Shown: piece after piece, positions 45,950 to 55,851 of the stretch | Layout of the letters: every line of letters starts with the position of its first letter | Position numbering within the stretch: the first letter of the stretch is position 1 | Origin: Candidatus Zhuqueibacterota bacterium | Lineage (GTDB): Bacteria > Zhuqueibacterota > Zhuqueibacteria > Residuimicrobiales > Krinioviventaceae | Direction of reading: 5' to 3' | DNA length: 64,000 nt | Assembly (NCBI GenBank): GCA_016928775.1 | Contig: JAFGKD010000089.1 | Location: 28,470-92,469, forward strand | Notes under the pieces: generated by a model | What the model saw: the letters and a program-made list of their open reading frames with translations, nothing else | What the model was told of the DNA's origin: nothing | Databases searched by the model: none | Position numbers and translations under genes: made by a program

Positions 45950-47827
45950 CTATTTTTTTTGTAAATCATTTAAATCATATCGAAGGTCATAAACCTCACC
46001 GTCGAACTCGGTTGTGATATTGTAGCCCGAATTGTAGAACACGGACAGCATGGCTTTATTTTGCGGCAACACTTTGGCATGGAAGCTCTTGACCTCACGC
46101 TTGCGAGCTGTTTCGCTTAAAAACTTTATCAAGAGGGTTCCCATGCCTTTTTTTTGCCACTCATCCTGCACAAGAAAAGCAACCTCAGCATCTCCCTGTC
46201 GTGGTTCCAAAAAGTATTCGCCGATAGCAACAATTTCTTCCCCGTTCACACTTGGGACAACACCAACTATTGCCAATGTATTCTGATAGTCGACATTGGC
46301 CAACTGTTGCACATCTTTATGGGGAAAGGCGACTGTACGCGTCATATAGCGTTTTCGGACAGACTCTTCGCTGAGGGAATAAAGCATTTCAGAGATCGCT
46401 GATTCATCAGTGGGTTTGACGGGGCGGAAAAAGATTTCTGTACCATCGCGCAACGTCTCATATCTTTCCAATTGTTTTGGATATTCTATTTGATCCCAGG
46501 AGAGCTCAATCTGATCTTCATAGACATAGCGATGTTTCTTGGCGGCCTGCAGCAATTCATTCCTGAACTTTGGATGTGCAATGTTGATTAATGCAAGCGC
46601 ACGTTCACGAATTGATTTTCCATGCAGATAGGCGACACCGAACTCGGTCACCACATAATGAACATCGCCACGGGTCGTGACAACCCCCGCGCCTTCGGTG
46701 AGATGCGGTACGATTCGGGAGATCGTATTATTCTTCGCAGTTGATGGCAGTGCGATGATCGGCTTGCCGCCACGGCTGCGCGCGCAACCGCGGATAAAAT
46801 CAACCTGACCACCAATACCGCTGTAGAACTGATAGCCCAGGGAATCCGCGCACACCTGGCCAGTCAAATCGACTTCAAGTCCGACATTGATGCCAACCAT
46901 TTTCTCATGTTGAGCAATAACATTAATATCATTGACATACTCTGTCGGACGGAATTCAAAGAACGGATTATGATCTATAAAATCGTAAAGTCGTTTGCTG
47001 CCCATGCAAAAGCTTGCGACAACTTTGTTACGATTCACAGTTTTTTTCGAACAAGTAATCGCACCGCATTCGATCAAATCGATGATCCAATCGCTAAACA
47101 TCTCTGTATGTACACCGAGATCCTTTTTATCCTTGAGAAACTCGGCCAAAGCTTGCGGAATGCGGCCAATACCGCACTCGATTGTACTGCCATCCTCAAC
47201 CAACATACCGATGTTTTGTCCGATTCTTTTTAATGTTTCATCCGTTTCCCGCTCCGGTATTTCAACAATGGGCTCATCGAGCGGCACCAACATATCGATA
47301 TTGTTGACGTGCAAAAAGCTGTCACCATAGGTGCGCGGCATTTTACTATTCACTTGCGCTATGACATAATGGGAATTGGCGACCGCTGATTTAATGATAT
47401 CAACCGAGACGCCGAGGCTGCACAGCCCATTGGCATCCGGTGGTGTCACGGTGATGAGCGCTACGTCTAATGGGATTCGGCCACTTTCAAATTCGTCGGG
47501 GATTTCGGACAAAAAAATGGGCGTATAGTCCCCGATTCCTTTGGCTAATGAGTGACGGACATTGTCGGCAATAAAAAAACTGTTCATCTTGAATTTTTCG
47601 CTCAGTTTTTCATCCGTATAGGGTGCATCTCCAACGGTTAACAGATGGACAATATGGGCATCATAAATATGGCTGGAATACTCGACCAATGCATTCACCA
47701 GGTGCTGCGGTTGCGCGCATCCAGTGCCAATAAAAATGCTATTTCCCGGCTTTACTGATTTTATGGCAAATGCCGCATCAGCAATTTTGTCTTTATATCG
47801 TTCTTTCCAATCAAATTCTTGCTGCAT
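45950..47827 (-). CDS. Acetyl-CoA hydrolase/transferase fused to GNAT acetyltransferase
   Basis: 625 residues. Residues about 15-430 are an acetyl-CoA hydrolase/CoA-transferase (4-hydroxybutyrate-CoA-transferase-like): FIGTGCAQP, TPPDANGLCSLGVSVD, GIGRIPQAL, HTEMFSDW and GGQVDFIRGCARSRGGKPI. From about 455 a GNAT domain follows, with the acetyl-CoA loop QKKGMGTLL near 570. The first part would move or release CoA from acetyl-CoA; the second could acetylate lysines, in the manner of Pat/AcuA proteins. The fusion is known in several bacteria, but the target is unproven; Acs in this cluster is the obvious candidate. 23 bases from the ligase gene upstream. Confidence 0.9.
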   Translation of the reverse strand: MQQEFDWKERYKDKIADAAFAIKSVKPGNSIFIGTGCAQPQHLVNALVEYSSHIYDAHIVHLLTVGDAPYTDEKLSEKFKMNSFFIADNVRHSLAKGIGDYTPIFLSEIPDEFESGRIPLDVALITVTPPDANGLCSLGVSVDIIKSAVANSHYVIAQVNSKMPRTYGDSFLHVNNIDMLVPLDEPIVEIPERETDETLKRIGQNIGMLVEDGSTIECGIGRIPQALAEFLKDKKDLGVHTEMFSDWIIDLIECGAITCSKKTVNRNKVVASFCMGSKRLYDFIDHNPFFEFRPTEYVNDINVIAQHEKMVGINVGLEVDLTGQVCADSLGYQFYSGIGGQVDFIRGCARSRGGKPIIALPSTAKNNTISRIVPHLTEGAGVVTTRGDVHYVVTEFGVAYLHGKSIRERALALINIAHPKFRNELLQAAKKHRYVYEDQIELSWDQIEYPKQLERYETLRDGTEIFFRPVKPTDESAISEMLYSLSEESVRKRYMTRTVAFPHKDVQQLANVDYQNTLAIVGVVPSVNGEEIVAIGEYFLEPRQGDAEVAFLVQDEWQKKGMGTLLIKFLSETARKREVKSFHAKVLPQNKAMLSVFYNSGYNITTEFDGEVYDLRYDLNDLQKK

Positions 47828-47850
47828 TTTTTTCTCTCAATTTTTATAAA

Positions 47851-49947
47851 TTATTCAACACTCATTCTTGCATCGACAGCTATGGGAGTCATGCCGGCTG
47901 GACCGACAAGAAACGGATTGATGTCCAGTTCTTTAATTTGTGGGTATTCTATGACAAGTTGTGAAAGGCGCTGTATGGCCTCAGCCAATGCGTCAATATC
48001 AACACCCTCATCACCACGGACACCCTCCAGCATTTGATAGGTTTTTGTGCTTCGGAGCATTTGTTTGGCTTCCTCGGCTGTAACTGGCGCAAGGTAGAAC
48101 GACACATCTTTCAAGACTTCAACCATCGTTCCGCCCATGCCGAACATCATCAGCGGGCCAAACCGCGGATCACGGTTCATACCCAAAATGACCTCTTTGC
48201 CACTGGTAGCCATCTTTTCCACCAATACACCCAGGATATTGGCGCCAGGCTGTTTTTTGGGTATACGATACATCATAAGATCAAAAGCATCCTGAACCTC
48301 GGTGATTGATCGCAATCCGACTTTGACGCCTCCGACATCAGATTTATGAATGATATCAGGCGACCAAATTTTCATAACCACTGGAAATCCTATTTGCTGG
48401 GCAATTGACGCAGCATGTTCGGCACTGGTCGCTATGGCACCTTGTGGCGTAGCAAATCCATAGGCCTCCAAAATATCCTTTGCTTCCATCTCACCGATCT
48501 CGCGCCTCGCATCGCGCAGATGCTTTTCAACAATTTTATCGACCTTCCTCCTGTTCACTGGAAAAAGCTTGACGACGCGCTTGGGCTTGGAGCGCCATCT
48601 GACATACTCGACCACGACCTGAAGCGTATCGACCGCATCTTCTGGTGAACTATACTGTGGAATTTTGCCTTGTTGCAGAACGTTGATGCCTTTTTCAACC
48701 TTGGAGGCACCAATAAAACACGCATAAACCGGCTTATTCGGCTTGCTTTGCGCAATCTTGACAATGGCTTGAGCCGTTTCTATCTCCTGAGTCATCGCTT
48801 GCGGCGTCAAGAGGACCATGACGGCGTCGACACCATCATCATCCAAAACCACGTCGAGCGCAAATTCATATCGATCCGCTAAAGCGTCTCCGAGCACATC
48901 GATGGGATTATTGATATTCGCTGCTGCCGGCAATTTTTCAGCTAATCTACGCTTGGTATCCTCACCAAGCGTAGCGAAGTCAAGGCCATGATCTTCAATG
49001 GCATCAGCTGTCATGATACCCGGTCCACCTGCGTTGGTGATGACGGCTACGCGGGCAGCGTTGGGCAGCGGCTGGTTGGCAAAAGCTTGTGCATAGTTGA
49101 ATTGCTGGGTAATTGATTTACAGCGTACGATACCAGATTTTTTAAACACCGCCTCATAAGCGGTTTCGCCACCGGCAAGGCTGCCCGTATGAGATGAAGC
49201 GGCTTGTGCACCGGCTGTCGTTCCACCGGATTTAATCAACAAAATGGGCTTGCGCCCCGATATACGTTCTGCTTCTCTGGCGAACAGATTGCCATCCTCT
49301 ATACTTTCCAAATATCCGGCTATAACTTTGGTGGTGGGATCTGCATCCATGGCCTGGATAATGTCAAGTTCATTCAAATCCGCCTTGTTGCCAATACTGA
49401 CCAACTTGCTGAGGCCTATCCCTTGCGCATTCGCTTTGTCCAGAATCGCCGCCAAAAGAGCCCCGGATTGCGAAATATAACTGGTTCCTCCCTCGACGGG
49501 CAAGTCACCGCCAAAACTGGCGTTGAGTTTATCATAAGTGGAGATAACGCCAAGACAGTTGGGGCCAATGAATCGCACATTGCCGCGTCGGGCGATTTGG
49601 GCAACCTGCTTTTCGAGTTTTAATCCTTCCTCACCAACTTCTTTGAATCCGGCCGTAATGATGATGACGGATTTAACGCCAATCTTGACACACTGCTCCA
49701 TGATAGCGGGTACAACTTTGGCTGGCAGTATAATAATAACCAGCTCGGGTGCTTTTCCAATAGATGCCAAATCAGGATAACATTTGAGACCCTCGATTTT
49801 TTCCGCTTTGTTATTGACCGGATAAATCACGCCCGGAAATTCGCCTTTTATAAGGTTTGTTAAAATTTCATATCCGACCTTGCCCTTTTGTTGTGAAGCG
49901 CCTACAACAGCCACAGAGCTCGGGTTAAAAAATTTTTCAAGTGACAT
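47851..49947 (-). CDS. Acetate-CoA ligase (ADP-forming), fused alpha-beta subunits
   Basis: 698 residues: a CoA-binding domain (SVAVVGASQQKGKVGYEIL near 11), succinyl-CoA-ligase-like domains with IGPNCLGVIS and the phospho-His segment SSHTGSLAG near 253, then an ATP-grasp beta part (about 465-690, GFPVVMKIWSPDIIHKSDVGG). It interconverts acetyl-CoA + ADP + Pi with acetate + ATP + CoA. This makes ATP in fermenters. Salmonella Pat has this same ligase-like part fused to GNAT; here the GNAT sits instead on the neighbouring hydrolase. First gene of the leftward acetate operon. Confidence 0.93.
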   Translation of the reverse strand: MSLEKFFNPSSVAVVGASQQKGKVGYEILTNLIKGEFPGVIYPVNNKAEKIEGLKCYPDLASIGKAPELVIIILPAKVVPAIMEQCVKIGVKSVIIITAGFKEVGEEGLKLEKQVAQIARRGNVRFIGPNCLGVISTYDKLNASFGGDLPVEGGTSYISQSGALLAAILDKANAQGIGLSKLVSIGNKADLNELDIIQAMDADPTTKVIAGYLESIEDGNLFAREAERISGRKPILLIKSGGTTAGAQAASSHTGSLAGGETAYEAVFKKSGIVRCKSITQQFNYAQAFANQPLPNAARVAVITNAGGPGIMTADAIEDHGLDFATLGEDTKRRLAEKLPAAANINNPIDVLGDALADRYEFALDVVLDDDGVDAVMVLLTPQAMTQEIETAQAIVKIAQSKPNKPVYACFIGASKVEKGINVLQQGKIPQYSSPEDAVDTLQVVVEYVRWRSKPKRVVKLFPVNRRKVDKIVEKHLRDARREIGEMEAKDILEAYGFATPQGAIATSAEHAASIAQQIGFPVVMKIWSPDIIHKSDVGGVKVGLRSITEVQDAFDLMMYRIPKKQPGANILGVLVEKMATSGKEVILGMNRDPRFGPLMMFGMGGTMVEVLKDVSFYLAPVTAEEAKQMLRSTKTYQMLEGVRGDEGVDIDALAEAIQRLSQLVIEYPQIKELDINPFLVGPAGMTPIAVDARMSVE

Positions 49948-50223
49948 GTTTTGTGAACACCTTATCTTAGATTTGAAGTTTGATTGAAAGAGTTTTCATT
50001 ATAATAAAATTTACTATGAATATCAAGCCAATTTGATGTTAAGCAGCAAAACCTGAGGTCTTTAAAAGTTTTCACTTCCTATCACGTTCAAGCAGAACAT
50101 AGCGTTTTGATCATTTCTCCTAAAAACATCAAGGCATTTGGAAGTTACTATATCCACCCGACACAGAGGTTGGCAGAGCTCACTTTACTCGATCAAGCCC
50201 TTTTACGGTGAAATGCTTGGAAT

Positions 50224-50766
50224 CTAAAAGCCAAATAGCAGACCTAGTGATAGCATGGACAATTTTTCATAATCTGGCAGCTCGAATCTTTCCCATTCAG
50301 CACGCACTCCGAGAGAACCGAGTCGCAGCGTTGCACCAAAGCCCCACATGAATGCGACGTCACCCTCGGTCTGTTTTTCATCAAGCACTACGTTTTCTCT
50401 ATCCCACCACAGGCCACCGGCTTTGGCAAAAACATCTGCAAAGATCAGATACATATTACCAACAGCGCACAGATCATACCCGGTTAACTTTGATTCAAAT
50501 GTGAGGTCATTGACTTTGTCTCTGATTGTGCCAAGGTGTTTGTATCCGCCTTCAATAGCAAACGTATCCGACATGCGCACACCCATCTGGAATTTGTATG
50601 CAAAATCATTGTCATCAAGCTTAAAGTCAACATCCTGGATGTCCTGGACTTCGGTTTTAATAAAACTCTGACCTAACGAACCACCAAAATAGACGCCGCG
50701 TGGACCGGCCACAACTGAAATCACGGATGATAAAAATAACAGAACAGCAATTCGAAATAGTTTCAT
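50224..50766 (-). CDS. Small outer-membrane beta-barrel protein
   Basis: 180 residues from the ATG at 50766, which has GGGAGG upstream and yields a signal peptide (LFRIAVLLFLSSVISVVAG). The rest alternates polar and aromatic residues in strands (GVYFGGSLGQSF, FAIEGGYKHLG, GVRAEWERFEL) and ends ...LLFGF, with the C-terminal Phe typical of proteins inserted by BamA. It fits the OmpA/OmpX-like eight-stranded barrel group. Role unknown. Stands alone between the acetate operon and the radical SAM gene. Confidence 0.82.
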   Translation of the reverse strand: MKLFRIAVLLFLSSVISVVAGPRGVYFGGSLGQSFIKTEVQDIQDVDFKLDDNDFAYKFQMGVRMSDTFAIEGGYKHLGTIRDKVNDLTFESKLTGYDLCAVGNMYLIFADVFAKAGGLWWDRENVVLDEKQTEGDVAFMWGFGATLRLGSLGVRAEWERFELPDYEKLSMLSLGLLFGF

Positions 50767-50877
50767 TTTTCCTCCCATGTTTTTGATATGAGATATCCAT
50801 TCATAGACAAATATAACTTTCATATTTGTGAAATGCCACTGTTTTCAGCGTTTAAATCAAAAACATCGCACTTTGGT

Positions 50878-52479
50878 TCATAATGCATCGCTGCTTTCGA
50901 TTTGTGCTTTTATTGACGGATCCAGGCCTTTTGTGAGTCGTTCCATCCTGCCCATTGGAACTTTGATATGTTCACGCCAGAAAACAGGCGGCGACAGGTG
51001 TGGAACATGGCTCGATACAGTTTTTTTTCGTCTGTTCTTTAGCGTATACTGAAGAAATCTTAATCCCGCTTTGAGCGAGCGCCAGCCCTCCCTGGGTGAT
51101 ACCATTAATTGATTTAATTTATAAAAAAGGTAGCGCGGCCGAAAGTGATATTTACGAGATGCCGCTTCACAAAACGCCTCTATAGTCTCCGGTGGCAGGT
51201 TCGGCAGATTGAGCACGCAGCGATGCCTCCCTTCATCGGTCAGCCATTTGTCAAATTCTTCCTCAATCAGGTATCCTTCGCGCTTGTAATATGCATAGGC
51301 GCCAGTGCCAGGATATGGCATGACGGGATAAAACTGTGCACTGTCCGGTCGGAGTTCTTTGGCCAGCTCCAGGGTTTTATTCATAGTCTCTGCTGTTTCA
51401 CCTGGAAAACCGACCATAAAACAGCCGTGCACAAGCAGGCCAAGCTTGCGCGCGTTGTGCATAAACTTTTTTTGCGTATTGAGATTTTGTCCTTTGCGCA
51501 TATTGGACAATATTATGTTATCACCGGACTCGAATCCGACCGCTGTATTTCTGAGTCCGGCGTCTTTGAGTGCTTTCAGGGTGTTGTAATCAACAGTTGT
51601 TCGCACATTGGCAAAAAATGGCAATTTGACGCCGCTTTCGCGCACATTCTCTGCGAAACGTCGTGCAAATTGTGGATCTGCAGCAAAATTGTCGTCTTCA
51701 AAGGTGATCTCACGGATCTCCGGCATATTGTTTTGGACCCAAAGCATCTCCGCAACAACGCTCTCGGGACTGCGATGCCGGTGACGATGACCATGTACGA
51801 CCTGTGGATAAGCACAATAAAAACAGAAGCCATTGCAGCCGCGACCGCTTATGAGCATGAGCATGGGGTGAAAAGACAAATTGAAATAATAGTCGTACGG
51901 ATTCAGAAAGCGCTTGACAATTGGCGAAATCCACGGCAGGTCGTCGAGGTTTTCAATGAGAGGCCGTTCCCTGGTTTTAACAATTTTTTCATTTCGACGA
52001 CAGGCTATGCCGGGAATTTCCAAAAAATCGATGTCATTTTCCAAAGCCCGCGCGATATCCGAGACCGCATAATCATATTCTCCAATAACGACAAAATCGA
52101 TGGCGGGCTCACACAACAGGGTTTCCTCCCTCATGGCGGTCACGTGCGTGCCAACCAGAACGATCGTGCTTTTTGGCAAGAGGGATTTGAGGTGCGCCGC
52201 AACGCGGCAATCTGACCTCCAACTCACTGCAACAGATTCAAGCACCAGCATGTCCGGTTGAAAATCACGAACCAAAGCATGTAATTCCATCTCACTCAGA
52301 CTTTTAGCCGGACAATCCACGAGATGAATTGCATGGCCCTGTTGCTCAGCCACAGCAGCGGCGTGTGCCAGCCAGTAGGGATAATACATTGTACCTGACT
52401 TGATGACTCCAGGACTCCTCTGTGCGCGGCTGAATCGGCCCAAATAGGGTGCATTTATAAACTGAATTTTCACCATCAA
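50878..52479 (-). CDS. B12-binding domain radical SAM protein
   Basis: 533 residues. N-terminal B12-binding-type domain (about 5-170), then the radical SAM core with C-NGF-C-FY-C after MLISGRG near 215, and HGHRHRHRSPESVVAEM, a His-rich loop just after the cluster motif. Resembles the HpnJ-like/BchE group of anaerobic methyltransferases and ring-forming enzymes, with a C-terminal 100-residue extension. It begins with an address-like GRFSRAQRSPGV segment common in lipid-modifying members. Substrate unknown. Divergent from the receiver gene across a 132-base spacer. Confidence 0.85.
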   Translation of the reverse strand: MMVKIQFINAPYLGRFSRAQRSPGVIKSGTMYYPYWLAHAAAVAEQQGHAIHLVDCPAKSLSEMELHALVRDFQPDMLVLESVAVSWRSDCRVAAHLKSLLPKSTIVLVGTHVTAMREETLLCEPAIDFVVIGEYDYAVSDIARALENDIDFLEIPGIACRRNEKIVKTRERPLIENLDDLPWISPIVKRFLNPYDYYFNLSFHPMLMLISGRGCNGFCFYCAYPQVVHGHRHRHRSPESVVAEMLWVQNNMPEIREITFEDDNFAADPQFARRFAENVRESGVKLPFFANVRTTVDYNTLKALKDAGLRNTAVGFESGDNIILSNMRKGQNLNTQKKFMHNARKLGLLVHGCFMVGFPGETAETMNKTLELAKELRPDSAQFYPVMPYPGTGAYAYYKREGYLIEEEFDKWLTDEGRHRCVLNLPNLPPETIEAFCEAASRKYHFRPRYLFYKLNQLMVSPREGWRSLKAGLRFLQYTLKNRRKKTVSSHVPHLSPPVFWREHIKVPMGRMERLTKGLDPSIKAQIESSDAL

Positions 52480-52611
52480 TCCAATTTAAACTTTCAGATA
52501 TTTCTTGAAATTTAAAAACAATTTATTAACTTTCCGCAAATTGTTTTACTGTTATCTATAATTGGTTGATTTACCAACTTTTAACCTGGTGTATTAACGT
52601 GGTCACAAGTT

Positions 52612-53079
52612 ATGGCAACTATTTTAATCGTTGATGACGAACAAGACATTTTGGATCAATTGCCGTCCATCATCAAACGTTGGGGATATTCAGCACTCAC
52701 CGCCTCTAATGGATTTGAAGCGCTGAACGTATTTGAAGAGAATGAGGTCGATTTGATTGTCTCTGACATACGCATGCCCGAGATGGATGGATTACAACTT
52801 TTGCAAAAAGTCCAGGATATTGATAAACAAGTTCCGGTTATTTTTCTCACCGGCTATCCATCCGACGACACAGCAATTGAAGCCATGCATGCAGGAGCGG
52901 ATGATTATCTTGTCAAGCCGGTGAATTATGATGAGTTGAAATTGCGAATTGAGAAAAGTTTGGAACGCAAAGAAAGGATGCGAGCTATTCCTTTTCTCAA
53001 GGGTATGAACTGGGCGCTGCTTATTTCCATTCCTTTTTGGCTGATTCTGGGTATTATTTTAGCAAAAATATTTCGTTAG
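52612..53079 (+). CDS. Receiver domain protein with C-terminal membrane anchor
   Basis: 155 residues. Complete CheY-like receiver (1-118): Asp8/Asp9, phosphoacceptor Asp52 (IVSDIRMPEMDG), Thr80 and Lys102 are all present. Instead of an output domain, residues 132-153 form a single hydrophobic helix (NWALLISIPFWLILGIILA) ending AKIFR. The receiver would be tethered to the inner face of the membrane. Possible roles are a phosphate sink or a local regulator of a membrane partner. The next small basic protein starts 11 bases later and is a candidate partner. Confidence 0.88.
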   Translation: MATILIVDDEQDILDQLPSIIKRWGYSALTASNGFEALNVFEENEVDLIVSDIRMPEMDGLQLLQKVQDIDKQVPVIFLTGYPSDDTAIEAMHAGADDYLVKPVNYDELKLRIEKSLERKERMRAIPFLKGMNWALLISIPFWLILGIILAKIFR

Positions 53080-53090
53080 GTACACAGCTT

Positions 53091-53441
53091 ATGGGCGATA
53101 AACGCGCTGAGCAACCGAAAGATCGAGTCGACTTTACAACGCGTCCCGATGTCTCTTTTTCCGATGAAATCTCGACGACAACACTGGTCAAACTTTTGGT
53201 TCGCAAGGGAATTTTGACATCAAATGAAATTCTTAACGAAGAACGCCAAACTCGACTGAGACACGATATTGTCAAAGACAAGATCCATAACCACCTGAGT
53301 TTTAAAAAAAGAAAGCAATCACGGTTCAAGCGATGGGCTGCCAAACATCGATGGAGCCGGCGATTAACATACCGACTTTTCGGGTGGGAATGGAAAAAGA
53401 GCAAACACTCGCATTCATCCAACTCGGAAGAGCGGGATTAG
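53091..53441 (+). CDS. Small basic protein of unknown function
   Basis: 116 residues from the ATG at 53091, 11 bases after the receiver gene's stop with a weak AGGT site. The first half is mixed (TTTLVKLLVRKGILTSNEIL, a likely helix-turn-helix-like helical pair as in small regulatory proteins). The second half is strongly basic (KKRKQSRFKRWAAKHRWSRR), suggesting membrane-surface or nucleic-acid contact. No family recognised. Confidence 0.6.
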   Translation: MGDKRAEQPKDRVDFTTRPDVSFSDEISTTTLVKLLVRKGILTSNEILNEERQTRLRHDIVKDKIHNHLSFKKRKQSRFKRWAAKHRWSRRLTYRLFGWEWKKSKHSHSSNSEERD

Positions 53442-53592
53442 CTTCCGACAACGTCCCCTCCACAGAAACACCAAAATCTTTGCACGCTTTTTAGGTCACC
53501 TGAGCCGAGATGTTTTGATTTCTCATTAAAAAAGAGTATTTTTACCGGCCGAAAGTGTACTGGTAAATTCAATCGGAAAATCAGGAGTCGCT

Positions 53593-54930
53593 ATGTCTCA
53601 AAGCGCGTTGTCATTAGATATTGCTTTATTAAAAAAGTACATCGTGGACGCCGATCTTGAAGCACAACAAACACGAGTCACCACAGCGCATAGTCGCTTA
53701 ATGAACAAGACCTGCATGGGGCATGATTTTCTTGGCTGGATTCATTTGCCATGGCGTATAGAATCCGAGCTCGATCGTATTCAAAATATCGCCGCGGAAA
53801 TCCAGGATAATGCGGATCATCTCATCATCATTGGCATCGGTGGCAGCTACCTGGGGGCGCGAGCTGCGATTGAATTTTTGGCCGATCCCTTTTTGCGCAA
53901 TGACAAAGTTCTTTACTTTGGCCATCATCTTGGCTCAGATTACACCGCCTCATTCCTTGACTATGTGATGCAAAAGAACGTCTACATCAATGTTATTTCC
54001 AAATCCGGAACCACAACAGAACCCGCCGTAAGTTTTCGATTGTTGCGACATATGCTCAGCGGTAAATACTCTCAAGACGAACTTGCTCGACGCATCATTA
54101 CAACAACAGATGTAAGCAGCGGCATTTTACGTGAGATGACGAATTCAGCGAACTATCGGTCTTTTGCCATTCAAGATGACATCGGCGGCCGCTTTTCAGT
54201 CCTGAGCCCGGTAGGCCTCTTGCCCATCGCGGTTGCGGGTTTCGATATCGAAGCGATTGTTGCTGGCGCGAGAGATATGGCGCAAGCTTGTGCAAACGAA
54301 TCCGGGATTTTGGAGAATGACGCTCTCAAATATGCAGCGGCACGATATGCACTGTACCAAAAAGGCAAATGTGTCGAGGTGTTTTCAACCTTTGAGCCTG
54401 GCGCTTATTTTATCGCGGAATGGTGGAAACAACTCTTTGGCGAAAGCGAAGGCAAAGAGCACAAGGGTATTTTTCCCACATCCGCGACGCTCACTACAGA
54501 TCTTCATTCACTCGGCCAATTCATGCAAGAGGGATCGCGCATTTTATTTGAGACTTTTCTGACGATAGGTAAATCGCGATTCGACATTGTCATTCCCACT
54601 ATAAATAGTGATGCGGATAAACTCAATTTTGTTGCCGGCCAAACCGTGGAATTCGTGAATCAACAGGCGTATGTTGGTACGAAATATGCTCATTTTGATG
54701 GTGATCTTCCCAACATGACGGTTGAATTATCGGAGCGTAACGAATATGCGCTGGGACAGCTATTTTATTTTTTTGAATTTGCGGTAGCCATCAGCGGGCT
54801 CCTGTTAGGGATTAATCCTTTTAATCAGCCCGGTGTTGAAGCTTATAAACAAAATATGTTCGCACTTTTGGGCAAAGATGGGTATGAAGAGAGAAAATCT
54901 GTCCTCGACAAGCAGATCAATGGAGAATAG
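53593..54930 (+). CDS. pgi: Glucose-6-phosphate isomerase
   Basis: 445 residues, the short bacterial Pgi length; AGGAG precedes the ATG. IIGIGGSYLGARAA near 79, VISKSGTTTEPA near 136, the TDLHSLGQFMQEG segment near 300 and a C-terminal catalytic-type Lys (EAYKQNMFALLG) match the family. It converts glucose-6-phosphate to fructose-6-phosphate in the cytosol. The Nudix gene begins 3 bases after its stop, so they share an operon. Confidence 0.95.
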   Translation: MSQSALSLDIALLKKYIVDADLEAQQTRVTTAHSRLMNKTCMGHDFLGWIHLPWRIESELDRIQNIAAEIQDNADHLIIIGIGGSYLGARAAIEFLADPFLRNDKVLYFGHHLGSDYTASFLDYVMQKNVYINVISKSGTTTEPAVSFRLLRHMLSGKYSQDELARRIITTTDVSSGILREMTNSANYRSFAIQDDIGGRFSVLSPVGLLPIAVAGFDIEAIVAGARDMAQACANESGILENDALKYAAARYALYQKGKCVEVFSTFEPGAYFIAEWWKQLFGESEGKEHKGIFPTSATLTTDLHSLGQFMQEGSRILFETFLTIGKSRFDIVIPTINSDADKLNFVAGQTVEFVNQQAYVGTKYAHFDGDLPNMTVELSERNEYALGQLFYFFEFAVAISGLLLGINPFNQPGVEAYKQNMFALLGKDGYEERKSVLDKQINGE

Positions 54931-54933
54931 CAC

Positions 54934-55581
54934 GTGGAAAAAAATGACAAACAAATCATGGTTATCGATCGTTCGACGTTATTTTCAGAGGGTTATTTTC
55001 AAGGCTTTGCCCCGGCTGACGGGCTGAATTATTATAACATCATTCACGATAACTATTTTTATATGCAACGTAGCCTCGTGGAGCCTGATCCCAAATACAA
55101 GCAACCCATTGCCTATGCGATCATTGTCAATAAAGAAAGCAGACATATCTTTGCCTATCAACGGGCCGGCACCGATGACTACAATGAGAAGCGATTGCGC
55201 GGCAAATGGTCATGGGGTATTGGTGGTCATATTGATAAAATCGATTCCGAGGAAAAAGATCCGATCAAAACCAGCTTGCTTCGCGAGATCGGAGAAGAGG
55301 TCGAAATTGATGGTTTTGAGGATCCACAAATTTTGGGTTACATTAATGATGATCAGACCGAGGTTGGGACAGTTCATTTTGGTTTATTATATTTGATTGA
55401 AACGGACTCGAAAAAAATCAGGCCAAAAGACAAGGAAATTTCCTGGGGCGGATTTATGTCGTATGACCAACTTGAGGAGATTTGCATGCTCGACGACAAA
55501 AATGTTGAATCGTGGTCTGAGATAAGTCTGGAACCGGTACGCCACGCACTGGGGCTCGATGATTTGGCTGAAGAGGGATAA
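54934..55581 (+). CDS. Nudix-domain protein with extended N-terminus
   Basis: 215 residues, GTG start, with GGAG inside the end of pgi. The Nudix box is GGHIDKIDSEEKDPIKTSLL followed by REIGEEVEI, with a short insert in the first half compared with the standard GX5E spacing. An N-terminal 60-residue region (LFSEGYFQGFAP, NIIHDNYFYMQRSLVE) precedes it, as in the Nudix group annotated as phosphoesterases. Substrate unknown. Confidence 0.82.
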   Translation: MEKNDKQIMVIDRSTLFSEGYFQGFAPADGLNYYNIIHDNYFYMQRSLVEPDPKYKQPIAYAIIVNKESRHIFAYQRAGTDDYNEKRLRGKWSWGIGGHIDKIDSEEKDPIKTSLLREIGEEVEIDGFEDPQILGYINDDQTEVGTVHFGLLYLIETDSKKIRPKDKEISWGGFMSYDQLEEICMLDDKNVESWSEISLEPVRHALGLDDLAEEG

Positions 55582-55642
55582 GTAGAAAAATTTTTTCTTG
55601 CGATTAAGATCCTTATATCTTATATTTTGCCGCTTTAGAAAC

Positions 55643-55716
55643 GGCGGCGTAGCTCAGCTGGTTAGAGCAGCGGAATCATAATCCGCGTGTCCGGGGTTCG
55701 AATCCCTGCGCCGCTA
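55643..55716 (+). tRNA. tRNA-Met (elongator), anticodon CAT
   Basis: 74 bases; anticodon CAT at 55677-55679 inside the stem GCGGAATCATAATCCGC, D-arm AGCTCAGCTGGTTAGAGC, T-loop GTTCGAAT. The stem sequence fits elongator Met rather than the lysidine-modified Ile tRNA. CCA not encoded. Confidence 0.92.
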
Positions 55717-55851
55717 CGAATAAAAACAGAGGGGATGTTTGCATTTACGACACCATCCTTCCGAAAAAATAATATTTTAGATTTTATTATTCGGAGATCA
55801 ATTTATTCACATCCCGTAGCATTGTAAAAGCATCGGCGACGTACAGCTCCC

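Noticed and set aside
51145..52215. 356-codon rightward open frame opposite the radical SAM gene
   Set aside because: It lies wholly antisense to a well-supported gene with CX3CX2C and B12-binding motifs; no domain or start signal on its own strand.
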